NCBI GenBank assembly: GCA_030789695.1
Contig: CM061139.1
Span: 105,002,837-105,066,836 of the forward strand
Direction of reading: 5' to 3'
Source: Scilla litardierei
Taxonomy: Eukaryota; Streptophyta; Magnoliopsida; Asparagales; Asparagaceae
DNA length: 64,000 nucleotides
Positions 1 to 12,059 of the stretch are shown here, piece after piece (position 1 is the stretch's first letter; the number at the start of each line of letters is the position of its first letter). The position numbers and the translations under genes were made by a program. A model generated the notes under the pieces. The model saw nothing but the letters and a program-made list of their open reading frames with translations. It was not told the DNA's origin and ran no database searches.

Positions 1-836
1 TCCAAATAAGAGTAGATATAAATATCAAAAGAATAATGATAATAGAAGAGATCTAACATCAAAATAAAAATATAAACTATGCAATAACAATTTTATTAAC
101 AAAGGATTACAAATGTCATACACATAAATAATGAAGAAGTTAGTACACAATAAATAACAAGAAATAATCACAGAAAATCACACAGAGAGACAAGAGATTT
201 ATTCTGGTTCACCACAACCTGGGTACGTCCAGTCCCCGACTGTTACAGATCGAGATTTAATCCACTATTGCCTTTGCAATACAATTACCTAGCTTCACTC
301 GCTAGGATTTCCAACAACCTAGTTCCACCACTAAGATTTCCAACCACCTAGTCTCAACTAAGGTTTACTCCACCTAGCCTTAGCCAGGATTTCCAACACC
401 CTTATCTCTAAGGGACTACAAGTAAAATCGAAATCCAATTCACCACAATAATTTAGTGGAGATTAGTTTACACCCAATAATTCTATAGCCAAAATGAATT
501 TGCAATTGTGCTTCTAGTGGCTAAAGAATTTAAATTGTTCGTTGATCACACAAAGAATATGAAATGATTTGATGTGATCAAGAACTTTGTTGTTTTTCAA
601 AATCCTTTAAGAATATGAAAATGATAGTAGAGGATTTTGAAAAACCAATTTACAATAGCAAAAAATAATGATCTAAAAAAGATTCAGAAAGAAAATACGA
701 AATAAGATCACAGATTTGAAAACTGCTTGGCTATGAAGAACATGAGAGCGATGAGAGCTTTGAGAGCTTTGAATTACTGGAGAGAATTATAATTTTGCTC
801 AAGAATGAATAGTATTAAAAAGAGATCTCAAATGTT

Positions 837-850
837 CTCTATTTATAGAG
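837..850 (-). promoter_or_regulatory. TATA-like box of element A LTR
   Basis: On the minus strand this reads CTCTATAAATAGAG, a strong plant TATA consensus. It lies about 100 bp downstream, in the sense of the element, of the paired TAGTCGACT boxes. The same region is deleted from the 5' LTR of this copy. Confidence 0.6.
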
Positions 851-944
851 CTAAGAGAAGATTTGAATTAATTCAAATGAAAGTGGACTTCAGCCCAAAA
901 ATCAAGCTAGGAATAAATGGGAGAGGAAGTCAAGGGAGTCTACT

Positions 945-1040
945 CGAACACAGCTGGTAGTCGACTCTCAGACACTTTTCAGGGATATGGCAGATTTCAG
1001 AGTAATTGACTACTGGGTGTTTGTAGTTGACTACGGTTTG
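945..1040 (-). repeat. Paired inverted TAGTCGACT-type boxes
   Basis: Near-palindromic boxes occur in pairs: GAGTCTACT with AGTCGACTC, then GTAATTGACTAC with GTAGTTGACTAC. Starts are about 20-23 bp apart within each pair. Similar boxes recur at about 9680-9725 inside the same element. Confidence 0.6.
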
Positions 1041-1529
1041 GAACTTAGCTCCAATGAAAAGTAAGCTCTCAAATAAATTTAAAATAGGTTTAAAAATATT
1101 TTAGAAAATCATTTTGTGTGTGTGCATATTCTTCTTGGCTTTAACATAATCCTAAGAAAAATAAAAGACAACTCACACACTAGACACTATGAAGACTTTG
1201 AAGCCATGGTTGAAGTTGATGTAGTTGCATGGGCTTCACTTGAATTTGAGCTCCTCTTTAGCTTGAGCTTGAGCACATTATTTGAGCTTCATCTTTGAGC
1301 TCTTCTTGTACTTGAACTAAAGCTTTAGAATGTAGATGTTGAATTGCGAGCTAAATTCATCTTCATCTTCTCTACGTGTGGTCGAAGTTCATCTTCTCGG
1401 AGTATGCTTTGAGCTTCAATTAGCTTATTTGCACAACCTACACATCTTAAATAATATGATTAGTACATTAACAACATTTGGTATGATCATCATCAAAACC
1501 ACTTTGGGGTGGGACTAGATTTCCCAACA

Positions 1530-1860
1530 CTCTCCCCCCTTTTGATGATGACATCCAAATGAAAAACAAATGAATAAGATGAAATGAAAACTACGAAGTG
1601 TACTTACTCCCCCTACTTAGATGAGGTATGAAATCATATCATACTACCCCTGCATCAAAGCTGGTTAGCAACACATTATTCATTTATGTTTTTGTTTTTA
1701 CTATTTCTCTCCACTTGTCATCATTCAAAAAATATGATAACATTCATGACAATTTTTTCAAAGTTACACCAAGTGTTGAAATAATTAAACAAAGTGTTAA
1801 AAACAATTAAACCAAGTGTTTGAAAAACATATCATGAGTTAGAATAATCAAACCAACTCA
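1530..1860 (-). other. Element A polypurine tract and 3' non-coding region
   Basis: The minus strand reads AAAAGGGGGGAGAG directly before the LTR, which is a standard plus-strand primer. A second purine tract lies near 1606-1620. Repeated polypurine-like tracts before the 3' LTR are a Sirevirus habit. No coding sequence is seen. The left end of the LINE is placed near 1861 only approximately. Confidence 0.7.
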
Positions 1861-1872
1861 AAGAAAAAAATT

Positions 1873-2709
1873 ATGTGCGGGTTTCTTGGAGCGGAAAATG
1901 GCGATCCTGGCGATCTTGGATCCAAGGCGGCGGGCAACTCTTTTTCCAGCGAAGGTAGCAAGGCGGAGAGCGATCAAATTGATGTAGGATCCAAGTCGAT
2001 GGGAGATCAAAGGGAACTGGGTTCCAAGGCAGTGGGAGATCAAATGAAACTGGGTTCCTTGGCGGCGATTGGAAATTCGTCCTCCACTGCTGAGGGTTTC
2101 AGCGTTCTGAGAGCGGCGGTCAAGCAGAGTTATCCTCTACAGGTGGAGGGGAGCAAAGCGACAGGTGGAGTCTTCCTCGACGAGGGCTCATCTACTGAGG
2201 GATGGAAGATGGACTCGATGCGATCTGGCGATCGCTCCAAGTCACCGACCACTGAGCAGCCGGATGCCAGCGGCAAGGGTTCGGGAGGAATAAATACTGG
2301 CACTACAGCGGATGAAGGCCAATCAGCTAACAGAGAAACTAACGATGGCGGATAGAAAGTGGTCACGAGGAAGGCTATGAACAATCGGAGATTGGGAGGT
2401 GTCGGGACCTACCAGGGAGGAGTCAGAGGTCTCACTGGCAGAGGTAATACACAAACTAATTCAAATCTATTCTTAAGAGATGAACAACCAAATTTCGAAG
2501 AGGCAGTATGGTGAGTGGAAGATGCTCGACAAAATGCCTGTGAGACCCAAAGTTACAATTTCGATAGATACAATTGCAGCAAAGCAATACTGGTCTGACG
2601 TGTGTGCCAATAGGCGTACGTACGACACTGACATGGCCATGTCAACGTACCCCCTGTTATCAAAGAGGATGGAACGGCGATTGTTAAAGTAGAAAATTCC
2701 CTAATGGTT

Positions 2710-2751
<42 letters not shown>

Positions 2752-4160
2752 GCAATGGAAGAATACGCTGGTGGGTTATGTGATGTCCCGTACTATGGAC
2801 AAATCCGTGCATAAGACTATGGAAGCTTAAGAAAAGGTTTCAAATTTTTAGCCGCAAAAATAGATTATTTTACTTCAATTTGAAGACGTGGAGGAGTGCG
2901 AAAGAATATTGCACGTGGTACCTTGGCTATTTGATGGGCAACTAGTGGTACGACAGCATTGGAGCTTAACCCTCAGACATGATCGAGACATCTTATCCTC
3001 TGTGCCGATGTGGGTGCAGCTTCATGGCGTGCCAATAGGCATGTGGACGCTGGAGACCCTAAATATTATCGCATCTATCATTGTTACTCCATTATGTTTG
3101 GATAGGTTAATGGCAAGGCTGGAAATAATTTCTTACGCGCGGTGCTTAGTGGATGTTGAAGCCAAACAACCTCTTTCGAAATCAGTAGCGGTTGAACTTG
3201 AGGATGGATCAACAATTTCTATAGGTGTTAAAATTGAAAGTGAACCACCAAGATGCAAGAACTGCGTATGTTTTGGCCATACAGAAGCACAATGCCCAGA
3301 TTCAGAGAAGCTGCCTTCAATCCAAAAATGTGTCCCAGTGACATCAATACAACAGTGAAAGGGGAATGAAAGTGCTGTGATTGAACCAGGTAATATTGAG
3401 AGCTCAACATTAGGAAATGATGAAGATATGCTAGCTTATAACAATATTGTTGCACAAAATGAAGAGGATGTTAATAAAGTGATACAGGATGTGGGGAATA
3501 ATAAAGCTGAGAGGCAAATTGCTGATGAAATCCCAAATACATATGCTAAATTGATTTCTACAGAGGCCAGTGCTAATGATGATACAGGGTTGGCAGCTAC
3601 ACCTCCGATTCCTGCTTCAGGGTTGGTGGCAACACACAATACTGCGCATGGAAATAATGCACCTGGAAATAATATTGCACCCGGGAATAATTTTGATTTA
3701 GGGTTGGTGGCTACACCTCCGAATCCTGCTTCAGGATTGGTGGCAACACAAAATTCTGCACCTGGAAATAATGCTCGAGAGAAGGTTTTTGAGATGAAAG
3801 ATGGAACGGATAATGGGAAAGAAATACAACATACAGAGGGGGAAAGCAATGCTGCGGTCATCAGATCAGCCAAAGGCCAGGGGCAATTAGGACACTGACC
3901 AATCTACTACTGCGGGTGACAAATGCAAAGCTACAAAACAACCACCATCAGATCCAGTTGACTGTACTGAAATGGATGAACTGCCGAATGAGATGACCTA
4001 TGAGAATACTAAATGGGAGGAAGAGAAGGAATTGACGGAGAAGAAGCAAGCCAAAGTTTCCAATCTCAAGAAGGGGATCCCCCCAAGTTCTATTACAGTC
4101 GGTAACATGAGAAGTATAAGGATAGGGGCTTGTGGCCGAAATCCTCAAACCCAAAATTAA
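1873..4160 (+). pseudogene. LINE ORF1 (nucleic-acid-binding protein), broken
   Basis: The region starts with a low-complexity Gly/Ser/Asp-rich segment (1873-2355) with repeated LGSKA-type words. It ends at a stop, and homologous frames continue past further stops to a 40-base G run. The central piece (about 2750-3357) has the pattern of DUF4283 (VPMWVQLHGVPIGMW) and a CCHC knuckle, CKNCVCFGHTEAQC. The tail (3377-4160) is acidic and carries a duplicated segment of about 111 bp near 3590-3775 with repeated ATPP/ASGLVAT words. In plant LINEs this protein coats the transcript as a ribonucleoprotein; that role is inferred from the family. At least four stops or frame breaks prevent a full product. 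Confidence 0.75.
2711..2750 (+). repeat. 40-base guanine homopolymer
   Basis: Forty consecutive G residues sit inside the LINE ORF1 region. It may be a real G-quadruplex-forming expansion or a sequencing/assembly artefact. It interrupts the ORF1 frame. Confidence 0.95.
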
Positions 4161-4163
4161 CCA

Positions 4164-5125
4164 ATGTCAGTTTTTATTTGGAAAGTGAGAGACCTTAACA
4201 ACTATGTTAGGAGAAGAGACCTTCGAGATAGGATGAAGGAGCTGAAGTAATCCATGGTTGCCCTACTGGAAACTAAGCTGAGATCCGACACTAATAAGCT
4301 CAAATCTATTTTGCCTAAAACTTGGATGAAGATTGACAATTTTGCAGCTCACAAAGGAGGCCGAATTCTAATTGGTTTTGATCCAGCCATATGGCATTGC
4401 GCCAAGATGACAGATTCATCCCAGCACCTCTCTTGCAGATGTATAAATGTGGGGGGACTTACTCTCTTTTTCACAGCGATCTACGCTTCCAACCTCAACT
4501 CTAAACGACATAAGCTTTGGGGTAACTTGAAGAGGACACGTCAAAATTCAAGGATGATGTGTGGCTAGTGGGGGAAGATTTCAACTGTGTACACTATTCG
4601 AAGGAAAAAATAGGTGGGCGTAAATTAAATGAGGGAGTTACTGAAGATTTTAATGCTTGTATAAATCAATGCGCGTTAACAGAGATTAAAAGTGTGGGAA
4701 GAAGGATAAGCTGGTGCAACAACAAACTTGGAGCTGATCGGATAGCTGCTCAATTGGACCGCGTTATGGGTAATTCGAATTGGCTCAACAAACTTCCAGA
4801 ATCATTTGTGGAATACCTTGATCCACGCACGAGCGACCACTCCCCTATGATGATCATGCTCCATACTAAGGTATCATCTGAACCCAAGCCTTTTAAATTT
4901 TTCAATCATTGGCAACGCTCGCCTAGTTGCAAAGAGATCACTGACACGAGCTGGGCTCGATATGTGCATGGTACTCCCATGCAATGCGCTGTATACAAAT
5001 TACGGAGACTAACATCCGAACTTAGAGCATGGTCAAAGGAGCAAAATCTGAATATCTCTTGCTGCCGCAATATATTGGAAGAGGCTAGAGCTCAGGATGA
5101 AATACACACTGATCCGATTTTATAA
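4164..5125 (+). pseudogene. LINE endonuclease domain (APE/EEP type), frameshifted
   Basis: The first part (4254-4568) holds VALLETK, GGRILIGF and FFTAIYASN, the usual blocks of plant L1 endonucleases. The second (4559-5125) continues in another frame with WLVGEDFNCV, EKIGGR and the terminal SDHSP block containing the catalytic Asp-His pair. A one-base frame change near 4530-4560 separates them. A stop also follows ELK near 4248. In active LINEs this domain nicks target DNA to prime reverse transcription. Confidence 0.8.
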
Positions 5126-7698
5126 CAGAAGGAGCGGAAGCTTGCACATCAGCTCGCAAATCAACTTGATTTGGAAGAGAAAATTCTATGGCAAAAGAGT
5201 AGACATGATTGGATGATCTTGGATGATCGGAACAATAAATTCTTTTATACTGCTATAACGGCCAGGTAGGGACACAACAACCTGGGTCATTTAGTGGATG
5301 CGGGGGGAGGGGAATCAAAACAGATCATTTGAGTTAAAGATAGATGCCCCTAGATTCTATGAAACCCTCTATCATCAAGAAAGTTACTGGAATGTTTTTC
5401 CTAAATTGACTCCTAAACGCAAGCTCACGGATGAAGTAACTAGTTGGATGGAAAGACGAGTCTCAGCTGATGAAATCAGAGAAACAGTGTTTCAAATGGG
5501 ACCTGACAAAGCTCCAGGACCAGATGGATATAACGCATTCTTCTACCAGTAAAATTGGGGAACAATTAGAAGTGACTTATTGATGCCGTCAAGTCTTTTT
5601 TCCGCTCTAGTACTTTAGTACGGCAACTCAATCATACATTCCTCGCATTAGTCCCCAAGAATTCTAATGCTTCTGGCTTAGGGGACTATAGACCAATTGC
5701 ATGTTGCAACGTGATTTATAAGGTAATCGGAAAGGTGTTGTGCAACAGACTTAGAGCATCTATTCATGAACTCATTGCACCCAATCAAGCAGCATTCCTT
5801 AAGGGGAGGCTTCTTTCAGACTGCGCACTACTGGCCCATGAACAAATAAGGGATTTCAGCAACCCCATGGGTCTCGAGCTTGCATTAAACTGGATTTGAA
5901 GAATGCATTTGACAGCGTAAACAGAGAGTTTATTTACTTTATTCTTCATCAGTTTTGGTTTGGCAGGAAATTCACAAATTGGATTAGAGAATGCATCTCA
6001 ACACCATCATTCTCTGTTATGGTTAATGGTTCACAATATGGGCTTTTTGAAGGTAATAGAGGCCTTCGACAAGGAGATCCTCTATCCCCTTATCTCTTTG
6101 TTATGGTGATGGAAGCCTTCTCGCTCCTGGTTGCAAGGGCAATGACTGCTCGTACTATCCACCCCATGAAGCGAACAAGTTCTATATCCCATCTTTTCGC
6201 AGACGACCTTCTAGTATTTTCTCGTGCAAATCTTCACTCCTTGGTTAGTCTTAAAAACTTGTTGGGGGATTTCTCCAATCTAATAGGACTTCATATTAAT
6301 TGGGATAAAAGTACTACTATATTCAGCAAGGGTACCAAAAACCCTATGGAATTGGCTAACTCCTTAGGCATAAAGCTAGCATCGTCTTTTACTACTTATT
6401 TGGGACTTCCACTGTCCACCAATTACCCTAAGGCATCTATGTACACCAGATCAGTAAACAAATGCAAGAAGAGGCTAGCAGGCTGGACATCATCCTTACT
6501 CTCCATCTCTGGGCACATTGAATTAGTAAGAACTATAATATATGGCATGGTATCATTCTGGATGCATGCTTTCTGCATTCCAAGATCAGTTCTTCGCACC
6601 ATTACCTCAGCTTGCAGGAAATTCATTTGGGGGTCTACCAATACTTGGGCCTGGAGAGAGGTTTGTACCCCAAAGGAGGAGGGAGGGGTAGGGCTGAGAC
6701 TACCAACGGACCTCAATCTAGCATCAGGTGTCAGAATGACATGGAGGCTTTGGTCCAGGGATGGTATATGGGCGTAAAAATATGAGGAGCAGCTATGGAG
6801 ATATTGATACATTCTATGCGGCTAAAAGTAAGGCCACCTAGTCAGGCACCTGGAAATTTATGATTCACTGTATGAGGTTCGCTCAGAAGCTTATTGTGAG
6901 AAAGGTACGAGATGGAAGCACCACTTTATTCTGGCATGACAACTGGCTGTCATGTGGGCCACCCATGAATCTGTATAATATTCCAGAGGGTGAAAGCAAC
7001 AAAAGGTCAGTGACTATTGGGGGGCTTTGGGTTGGATCGAGGTTCCAGCTATACTGCATATCCACCCTCTTCTTCAGTAGACCTCACTTCGACGTGAGAC
7101 CGACACATGTGATTGGGCTTCTGGGCCTACATTTCGCTTTTATGATGCATGGGATGGATTCAGGAGACAAGGTACTATATTTCCTTATTATAGGTTGGTC
7201 TGGCATAAAAAAAATATTCCTAAGATGGCGCTCACACTCATGCGAGCCTTCCAAAGTAAACTTCTTACCAGAGACCATCTTACTAAATGGGCTCCAAATG
7301 CGCCTAATCAGTGTGTACTTTGTGAGGATGGAGCTGCAGAAAACATCAATCATTTATTTTTCGAATGCGGATCCTCTAATTATATTCTTGTCAGGAGCCT
7401 CCTCAAACTGGGTGCCCTAACCCCTATTGAGCCATCTCTTACGGAGGTGGGAAACTACTTCCTGGGTCACATTGCAAAGAAGAATGTGTTGAGCTTTCTT
7501 GCCAAAACTGCCTTTGCTACTATGGTCCGGCACATTTGGAAAGAGAGAAACAAAAGGATCTTTGAAAATTCTAAGAAGATGAAGACAACAATATTTGAGG
7601 ATATTGCAGCCGATATTAGACTAGTTTTGCGGGACCAAGACAATGATTCATATGCCGTGGAAGCTATGTCTAATTGGGAGTTTAGAGATCTGGGATAA
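5126..7698 (+). pseudogene. LINE reverse transcriptase and C-terminal zf-RVT region, broken
   Basis: Recognisable blocks are KAPGPDGYNAFFYQ (5298-5552), RPIACCNVIYKVIGKVL (about 5690-5745), the GLRQGDPLSPYLF block and the FADDLL catalytic motif (5896-6777), then a WH/FW.D.W segment (6860-7065) and a zf-RVT-like segment, CVLCEDGAAENINHLFFEC (7195-7698). Key aspartates of FADD are present. Stops or frameshifts separate the pieces near 5550, 5899, 6777 and 7065-7195. The combination of GDPLSP with FADD is diagnostic of plant L1 LINEs. There is no sign of a functional protein. Confidence 0.85.
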
Positions 7699-7925
7699 AT
7701 ATTTGTACTTTTTATTTCTCTTTTTTGGGAGAGGAACCAAGCGGGGGAAGGATATAGTAGTAGGGAGTGACGGCGCTTGTGCCCTCTCCTCCCTCTACTA
7801 TGTCTAACCACCACTAGCTCCTCTCGTATGATATGTACAGTTTATGCCACTTTTATAGAAATACACTAAATTTTCAATACACGCACAAGCGCGCGCGCAC
7901 ATACACACACCCCACCCACCCATGC
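7699..7925 (+). other. LINE 3' untranslated region and simple-repeat tail
   Basis: After the last stop come pyrimidine-rich blocks and a run rich in CA/CG dinucleotides (about 7880-7922). Element A sequence resumes afterwards. Confidence 0.55.
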
Positions 7926-8140
7926 AATCTCATTTCTAATCAATCAAGCTGTATGGGGGATATCAAGAGATAATAATAAGCATGGCATATCAATTAAAGC
8001 AATGTAAGATCAGTGTATCATCATATTACAAACCAAGTTGTTTAAGCTATCAAACAACCACAAGTGCAAAGTATTAGAATTTATTACAAACCATTTGTTT
8101 AGAAATGCATTGTATCAAACATGCAAGAAAGTAAGCATAA
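7926..8140 (-). other. Element A 3' non-coding sequence between LINE and accessory ORF
   Basis: AT-rich sequence with no ORF. It lies downstream of the accessory ORF in the sense of element A. Confidence 0.55.
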
Positions 8141-9307
8141 TCAAGAAGAACCGCCATTCTTCTTCTCCTTCTTCAATTCCTTGATCTCATCAAGGATTTT
8201 ACCAAGAACATTTTCGATGATCTGATATCTGCTAATCACCAAGTCCTTCAGATTTTCCACCTTTTTGTTGAGATCTTCAAAGCCTTTTGCATGTGAAATC
8301 TTCAACCTGTCAATTTTCTTCAGGAGCATATCCTGAAGCTCAATAATATATGGAGGAACATCTTCAAATGGTGCAAGATCTTCTTCTTCTTCGGTGTCTT
8401 CTTCTTCTTCAATAATTTTCTTACCTTTCTTCCTCTCTATAGTGAAACTCGATTCACCTACCAACTTCTCCTCTAGAACATTCTCGTTTAGGTCTCGGTG
8501 AAGTCCCATACGAGCAAAAGTACGGACATAAAAAACAAAAGCAGGTTCCAAGAACTCAGATTCATTATCCAAAGGAATGTCATATGCATTGAAGAGGATG
8601 GTAAGAAAATGGCCGTGTGATAAGGGAGTGATGACTCTATCAGATAACACAGAATGAATAATAGAGTCCATGATGATCCTAGCCCAATTGACTTTGATAT
8701 TTCCAAGTATAGCATAAATACACTTAGCTTGATGTTCAGAAAGCACCGAATGACTGCCAGATTTCTGGGTGATGTTATATGACAGCATGTTTGCTAAAAT
8801 TCTAGTAGGATATTTGAGATCACGACTAGGCAATTTGGTTAGGAAGAATTTTCATGGCAAGTACATCTTGTTTAACACATTATCATCAAACATTTCTATT
8901 TCATCTAGCAGTTTTCCGGTGAAGGGAATTCTTAAGGCTTGTCCTAAGGATTTCACAGTTATATGAAATTGAGTATCAAGCACTTTGGTTCGAAATGGGA
9001 TTTGTTCAGATCAGCATCCATGTTTGCATAAAAGAGATGAATAAGTCTAGGGTAGCACAAATAAGAGTTGTTCTTAGAAAAGAGGTTCAACAAGTTCTGA
9101 AATTCAAAGATGTTGTCTATGCCATAGTTTTCAACATCTTCAATGGTGACAAATCTTTCATGGAGGATTTTCCTTTTTGAGATGCTCAAAAATTTGGCAT
9201 AGCTACTGAAATTTACAAGGTAGGGTTAAATCACTTCCTTCTAAGTAAGAGCATGGGTAGTTTCATCAACTTTCCTCTTCTTAATAGCAACAACCTTCTT
9301 ACGCATG
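8141..9307 (-). pseudogene. Element A accessory ORF (putative plant transposon protein domain)
   Basis: Minus-strand frames starting with MRKKVVAIKKRK at 9307 contain the pattern LHERF, FEFQNLLNLF, CYPRLIHLFYANM and, after a frame change, RIPFTGKLL and PSRDLKYPTRI. This resembles the 'putative plant transposon protein' domain that often lies downstream of pol in Sirevirus- and Athila-type elements. The intact end (8141-8833) holds an acidic stretch and a coiled-coil-like tail (KKVENLKDLVISRYQIIENVL) ending in a Lys-rich segment. Two or three stops and one frameshift lie between 8834 and 9250. Its position between the deleted pol and the 3' LTR matches the env-like/accessory slot. The function is unknown. 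Confidence 0.7.
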
Positions 9308-10040
9308 ATTTCTAAGATGAAAGATATGTAATGTAGAAAATAGATGAATGATATTACCTTGTTGAATGGGAACTTCTTGAAAAAAAATTGAGAGATCATA
9401 GATGAATATGAGCTCCAAAGAAGAGAGAGGCAAGAGGATCAAGAGAGAATTCCAAGAGAGAGCTCTAAAAGAGGTAGTCGGCTAGCTTAGGGTTTTGGGA
9501 GATGGGGTTTTGTGTTTTCTTGATGAAGAGAATGATGAATAAGGTCCATTGATCTAAGGGAGCAATGGTTGAGATCAATTCTTCTTAATGGGCATAAGTC
9601 ACCTTAGTGGGTATGAATCCAATAGGCCTTGAAAACCCGCTTAAAGTTAGTCAAAAAGAGCACAACAATTTGGCAGACTACACTCTGGTAGTCGACTCCC
9701 TCCCTTGGTAATCGACTCCCTCCTGTGTTTGAGAGTTTTCTCAACCAAGTTGATTCAACCTGCTAATTTGAGTGTCTTGCCAAAAGTTTTGAAAATAGTG
9801 TTTATAAAAACATCAAAACACACATATGAAGTCACAAAAAATCATAAAAATAATTTTTAATCATTTATATATTCCTTACACACTTGCGAAGCGATGAGTT
9901 TTAAGCGTTCTTTTCACAGTGCTGATTTTTGTTCAACGTATTTGAACAGATGTTTCTGTCTTCCTCCTTTATTTAGAGTGCTTGAAAAGATATAAACGTT
10001 GTGGTACTCTTATATTCTCGAGTCTAGAGGATTATTTTAC
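9308..10040 (-). other. Leader-like region upstream of the accessory ORF
   Basis: In the minus sense this holds a TATA-like box (ATATATAAAT, about 9864-9873), then paired TAGTCGACT-type boxes (about 9680-9725), then a pyrimidine-rich leader with CCAAAACCCTAAGC and runs of CTCTCTC before the ATG at 9307. It looks like a separate transcription-start region for the accessory ORF. Protease, integrase and reverse transcriptase should lie here but are absent. Confidence 0.45.
9675..9730 (-). repeat. Internal copy of paired TAGTCGACT-type boxes in element A
   Basis: GGTAGTCGAC and GGTAATCGAC occur 20 bp apart, followed by the repeated word TCCCTCC. The box type is the same as in the LTR of this element (about 945-1040). 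Confidence 0.5.
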
Positions 10041-10059
10041 AGGAAGCCAAACCCAATAT

Positions 10060-11607
10060 GGTTTAGCTCCTTCAAGAGAAACATATTTATAATTTTTATT
10101 CAAATGAATACTTTGAATAAAGTAAAATGTTTCTTTTGATACGTCTCATGCTTGGGAACTCATATGCTCAAAAATTAGGGTATTAGCATGATGCGTCCTA
10201 ATATGCTTATTCCTTTTATTGGCATAAGTGGAGTCATAACCAAGTCCGGTTTTACTAGATGATGCTTTCTAACTATCAAGTAAACTATCTAGTTTCCCTT
10301 TTCCTTTATTGAAAATTTCAACAATCTTCATAGTGGAGTCATATTTGTCTTTAATAGACACTAGAAGATTATCTAATCCTTCAATCTTTTTCTTCATTGA
10401 GTCGATATCCTTTTCAAGCAATTCATTTTTCTCTTTTAAAGCACTGTTCTCTTTGAGTAGTTCTTCTTTATCTTTTGCATCCTTTTTACCCAACTTTAGA
10501 ATTTTTCTATGTTCTTTAATGAGTTTTTCATGAAGTGAGCAAAGCTCCTTATATGCACCTCTATAGTCCATATCTTCATCATCACTAAACAATGTATCAT
10601 CTTCACTAAATGATGAATGATGAAGTGAGTTTACCTGAGAGGATGTGGAAGCTAAGAAGCACATATGAGCTGACTCTCTTCTATCTCCTTTGTCGTCAGA
10701 TGAGGATGTCGATTCGTTGGCGCTCGAGTCATCACGTTGGTCAAAGGCTGCATATGCTTCCTTTCTCGGTTGTCGAAGCTTGTTTCTTCTATCATTCTTT
10801 ATCTCACTGTTGTCTCTGCTTTTGCCACGGTCTTGGGTATCTCGGTTGTTCTTCTCTAATGGACAATCTCTTTTTATGTGTCCTTGTTAATTACAGCCAA
10901 AACAGATAATATTGTTAGTAGAACGAAACAATCGTTTACCGTACTTACTTGACATGAAGTCCTTGAAATTTTTCGAGATGAATGCAATATGTTCTTTTCT
11001 ATCAGTGTAGTCGGAGTCTTCTTCGTTGACGTTGAATGCTAGGTTCTTTTTCTTCTGCTTTTCTTCCGCATTCTTATATTCTTCGAGTTCAATCTCATAT
11101 TCCATAAGATTTTCCATCAGCTCTTCAAGAGTGAGGTCACTTATGTTATGAGCTTCTCGAATGGCTGTTGTCTTTCCTTTCCATTCGGGTCTGAGCGATC
11201 TCAAGATCTTCATTACCTGATCATACTCAGATACCTTTTTCCCTAATCCTGCAAGCTCATTGGTTATATCAGTGAAGCGAATATTCAGATCTCTGATACA
11301 TTCGCTCTCTTCCATTTTAAAACTTTCGAACTTAGAATTAAGTAGATTAATACGGGACTCTTTTACCTTGCCCATTCCCTCATGACTTACCTCAAGTGTG
11401 TGCCAAATCTGATGAGCAGTCACACACTGGGAGATTCAGTTGAATTCGGTTCTAGTTACATCACAGAATAAGCAATTCATCGCTTTGGCTTTTAGGTTGC
11501 CTGCTTTCTTCTCCTCTACAGACCATTTCTCCATCTCGGTGATCAGCGTTGTGTATTTGTTCTTCGTAATTGTCCAAACATCTATGTCAAGTGACTGGAG
11601 ATGTATC
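10060..11607 (-). pseudogene. Element A gag (main part)
   Basis: The segments 11436-11607, 10887-11423 and 10269-10664 read as a copia gag. It starts at the B insertion with the IHLQSLDIDVW block, has the AMNCLFCDV/EFNRIS and QIWHTLEVSHEG blocks, then a zinc knuckle (CFGCN, stop, QGHIKRDC) and a long coiled-coil linker (KELLKENSALKEKNELLEKD) ending near YWVWLP. The N-terminal ~32 codons are across the B insertion at 44083-44177. Gag packages element RNA into particles. Lesions include a stop between 11423 and 11436, a stop inside the zinc knuckle near 10885 and a stop near 10268. The pol frame that should follow is missing. Confidence 0.85.
11603..11607. repeat. Left target-site duplication of element B (GTATC)
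   Basis: GTATC precedes the LTR here and recurs at 44078-44082 after the far LTR. Both copies lie in the gag frame of element A. Confidence 0.9.
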
Positions 11608-12059
11608 TGTTGGATCTGGATCATAGCCTAGAGGGGGTGAATAAGCTAATAAAAATATTCGTGCAACCCACGAACAATCACACGCAGTTATAAGGACATG
11701 CAGAGTAAATAATGAGCAACCACAGATGCACAGCAGATTTACCCTGGTTCGGTCATACCAACGACATACGTCCAGCCCCTAAAGCAGATACTAGTATTAA
11801 TAATGTAACAGGTACAACCACAAGCTAGAGCACGACTAGAGCACCTCTCTACTTCTCTACACTAGCCAGGCTCTCAGTACCCCACAATACACGTGTTCAA
11901 CAAGATTAATCATAGTAAAAGCTTTCTATTGGCTAATCCTAACTAGCCAAGTCCCTCTTGTCTATACCAACTAGACAAGACCCCAAAACATCACAATGGT
12001 AAAGTTTCCCCTACAGAGATCTATATAACTACACAAAATAATAGTAAAGAGTTTAGAGA

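Larger units (their letters stand above)
1..1529 (-). repeat. Element A 3' LTR, truncated by window edge
   Basis: Positions 1-265 match 44367-44628 and positions 1371-1529 match 44629-44785, the two parts of the other LTR of A. It ends in CCCAACA (minus-strand start TGTTGGG) next to a polypurine tract. The 266-1370 stretch is missing from the 5' LTR, so this copy is the only full record of the LTR. It holds a TATA-like box near 837-850 and paired TAGTCGACT-type boxes near 945-1025. The short ORFs inside show no family resemblance. Confidence 0.9.
1861..7925 (+). mobile_element. L1-type plant LINE, degenerate, inserted in element A
   Basis: In order this carries an ORF1-like region with DUF4283-like sequence and a CCHC knuckle, an APE-type endonuclease, a non-LTR reverse transcriptase and a C-terminal zf-RVT-like domain, as in plant L1 LINEs. 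All frames are broken by stops and frameshifts. Element A's 3' non-coding sequence lies on both sides. The 3' end appears to be a CA/CG-rich simple repeat near 7880-7922 rather than a poly(A) tail. I found no convincing target-site duplication, so both ends are approximate. Confidence 0.85.

Noticed and set aside
1830..7945. Target-site duplication of the LINE (TAATCAAACCAAC against TAATCAATCAAGC)
   Set aside because: Only 9 of 13 positions match and neither copy abuts a clear LINE end.
9312..9357. GT...AG segment before the accessory ORF of A as an intron
   Set aside because: At 46 bases it is too short for plant splicing, and nothing requires it.
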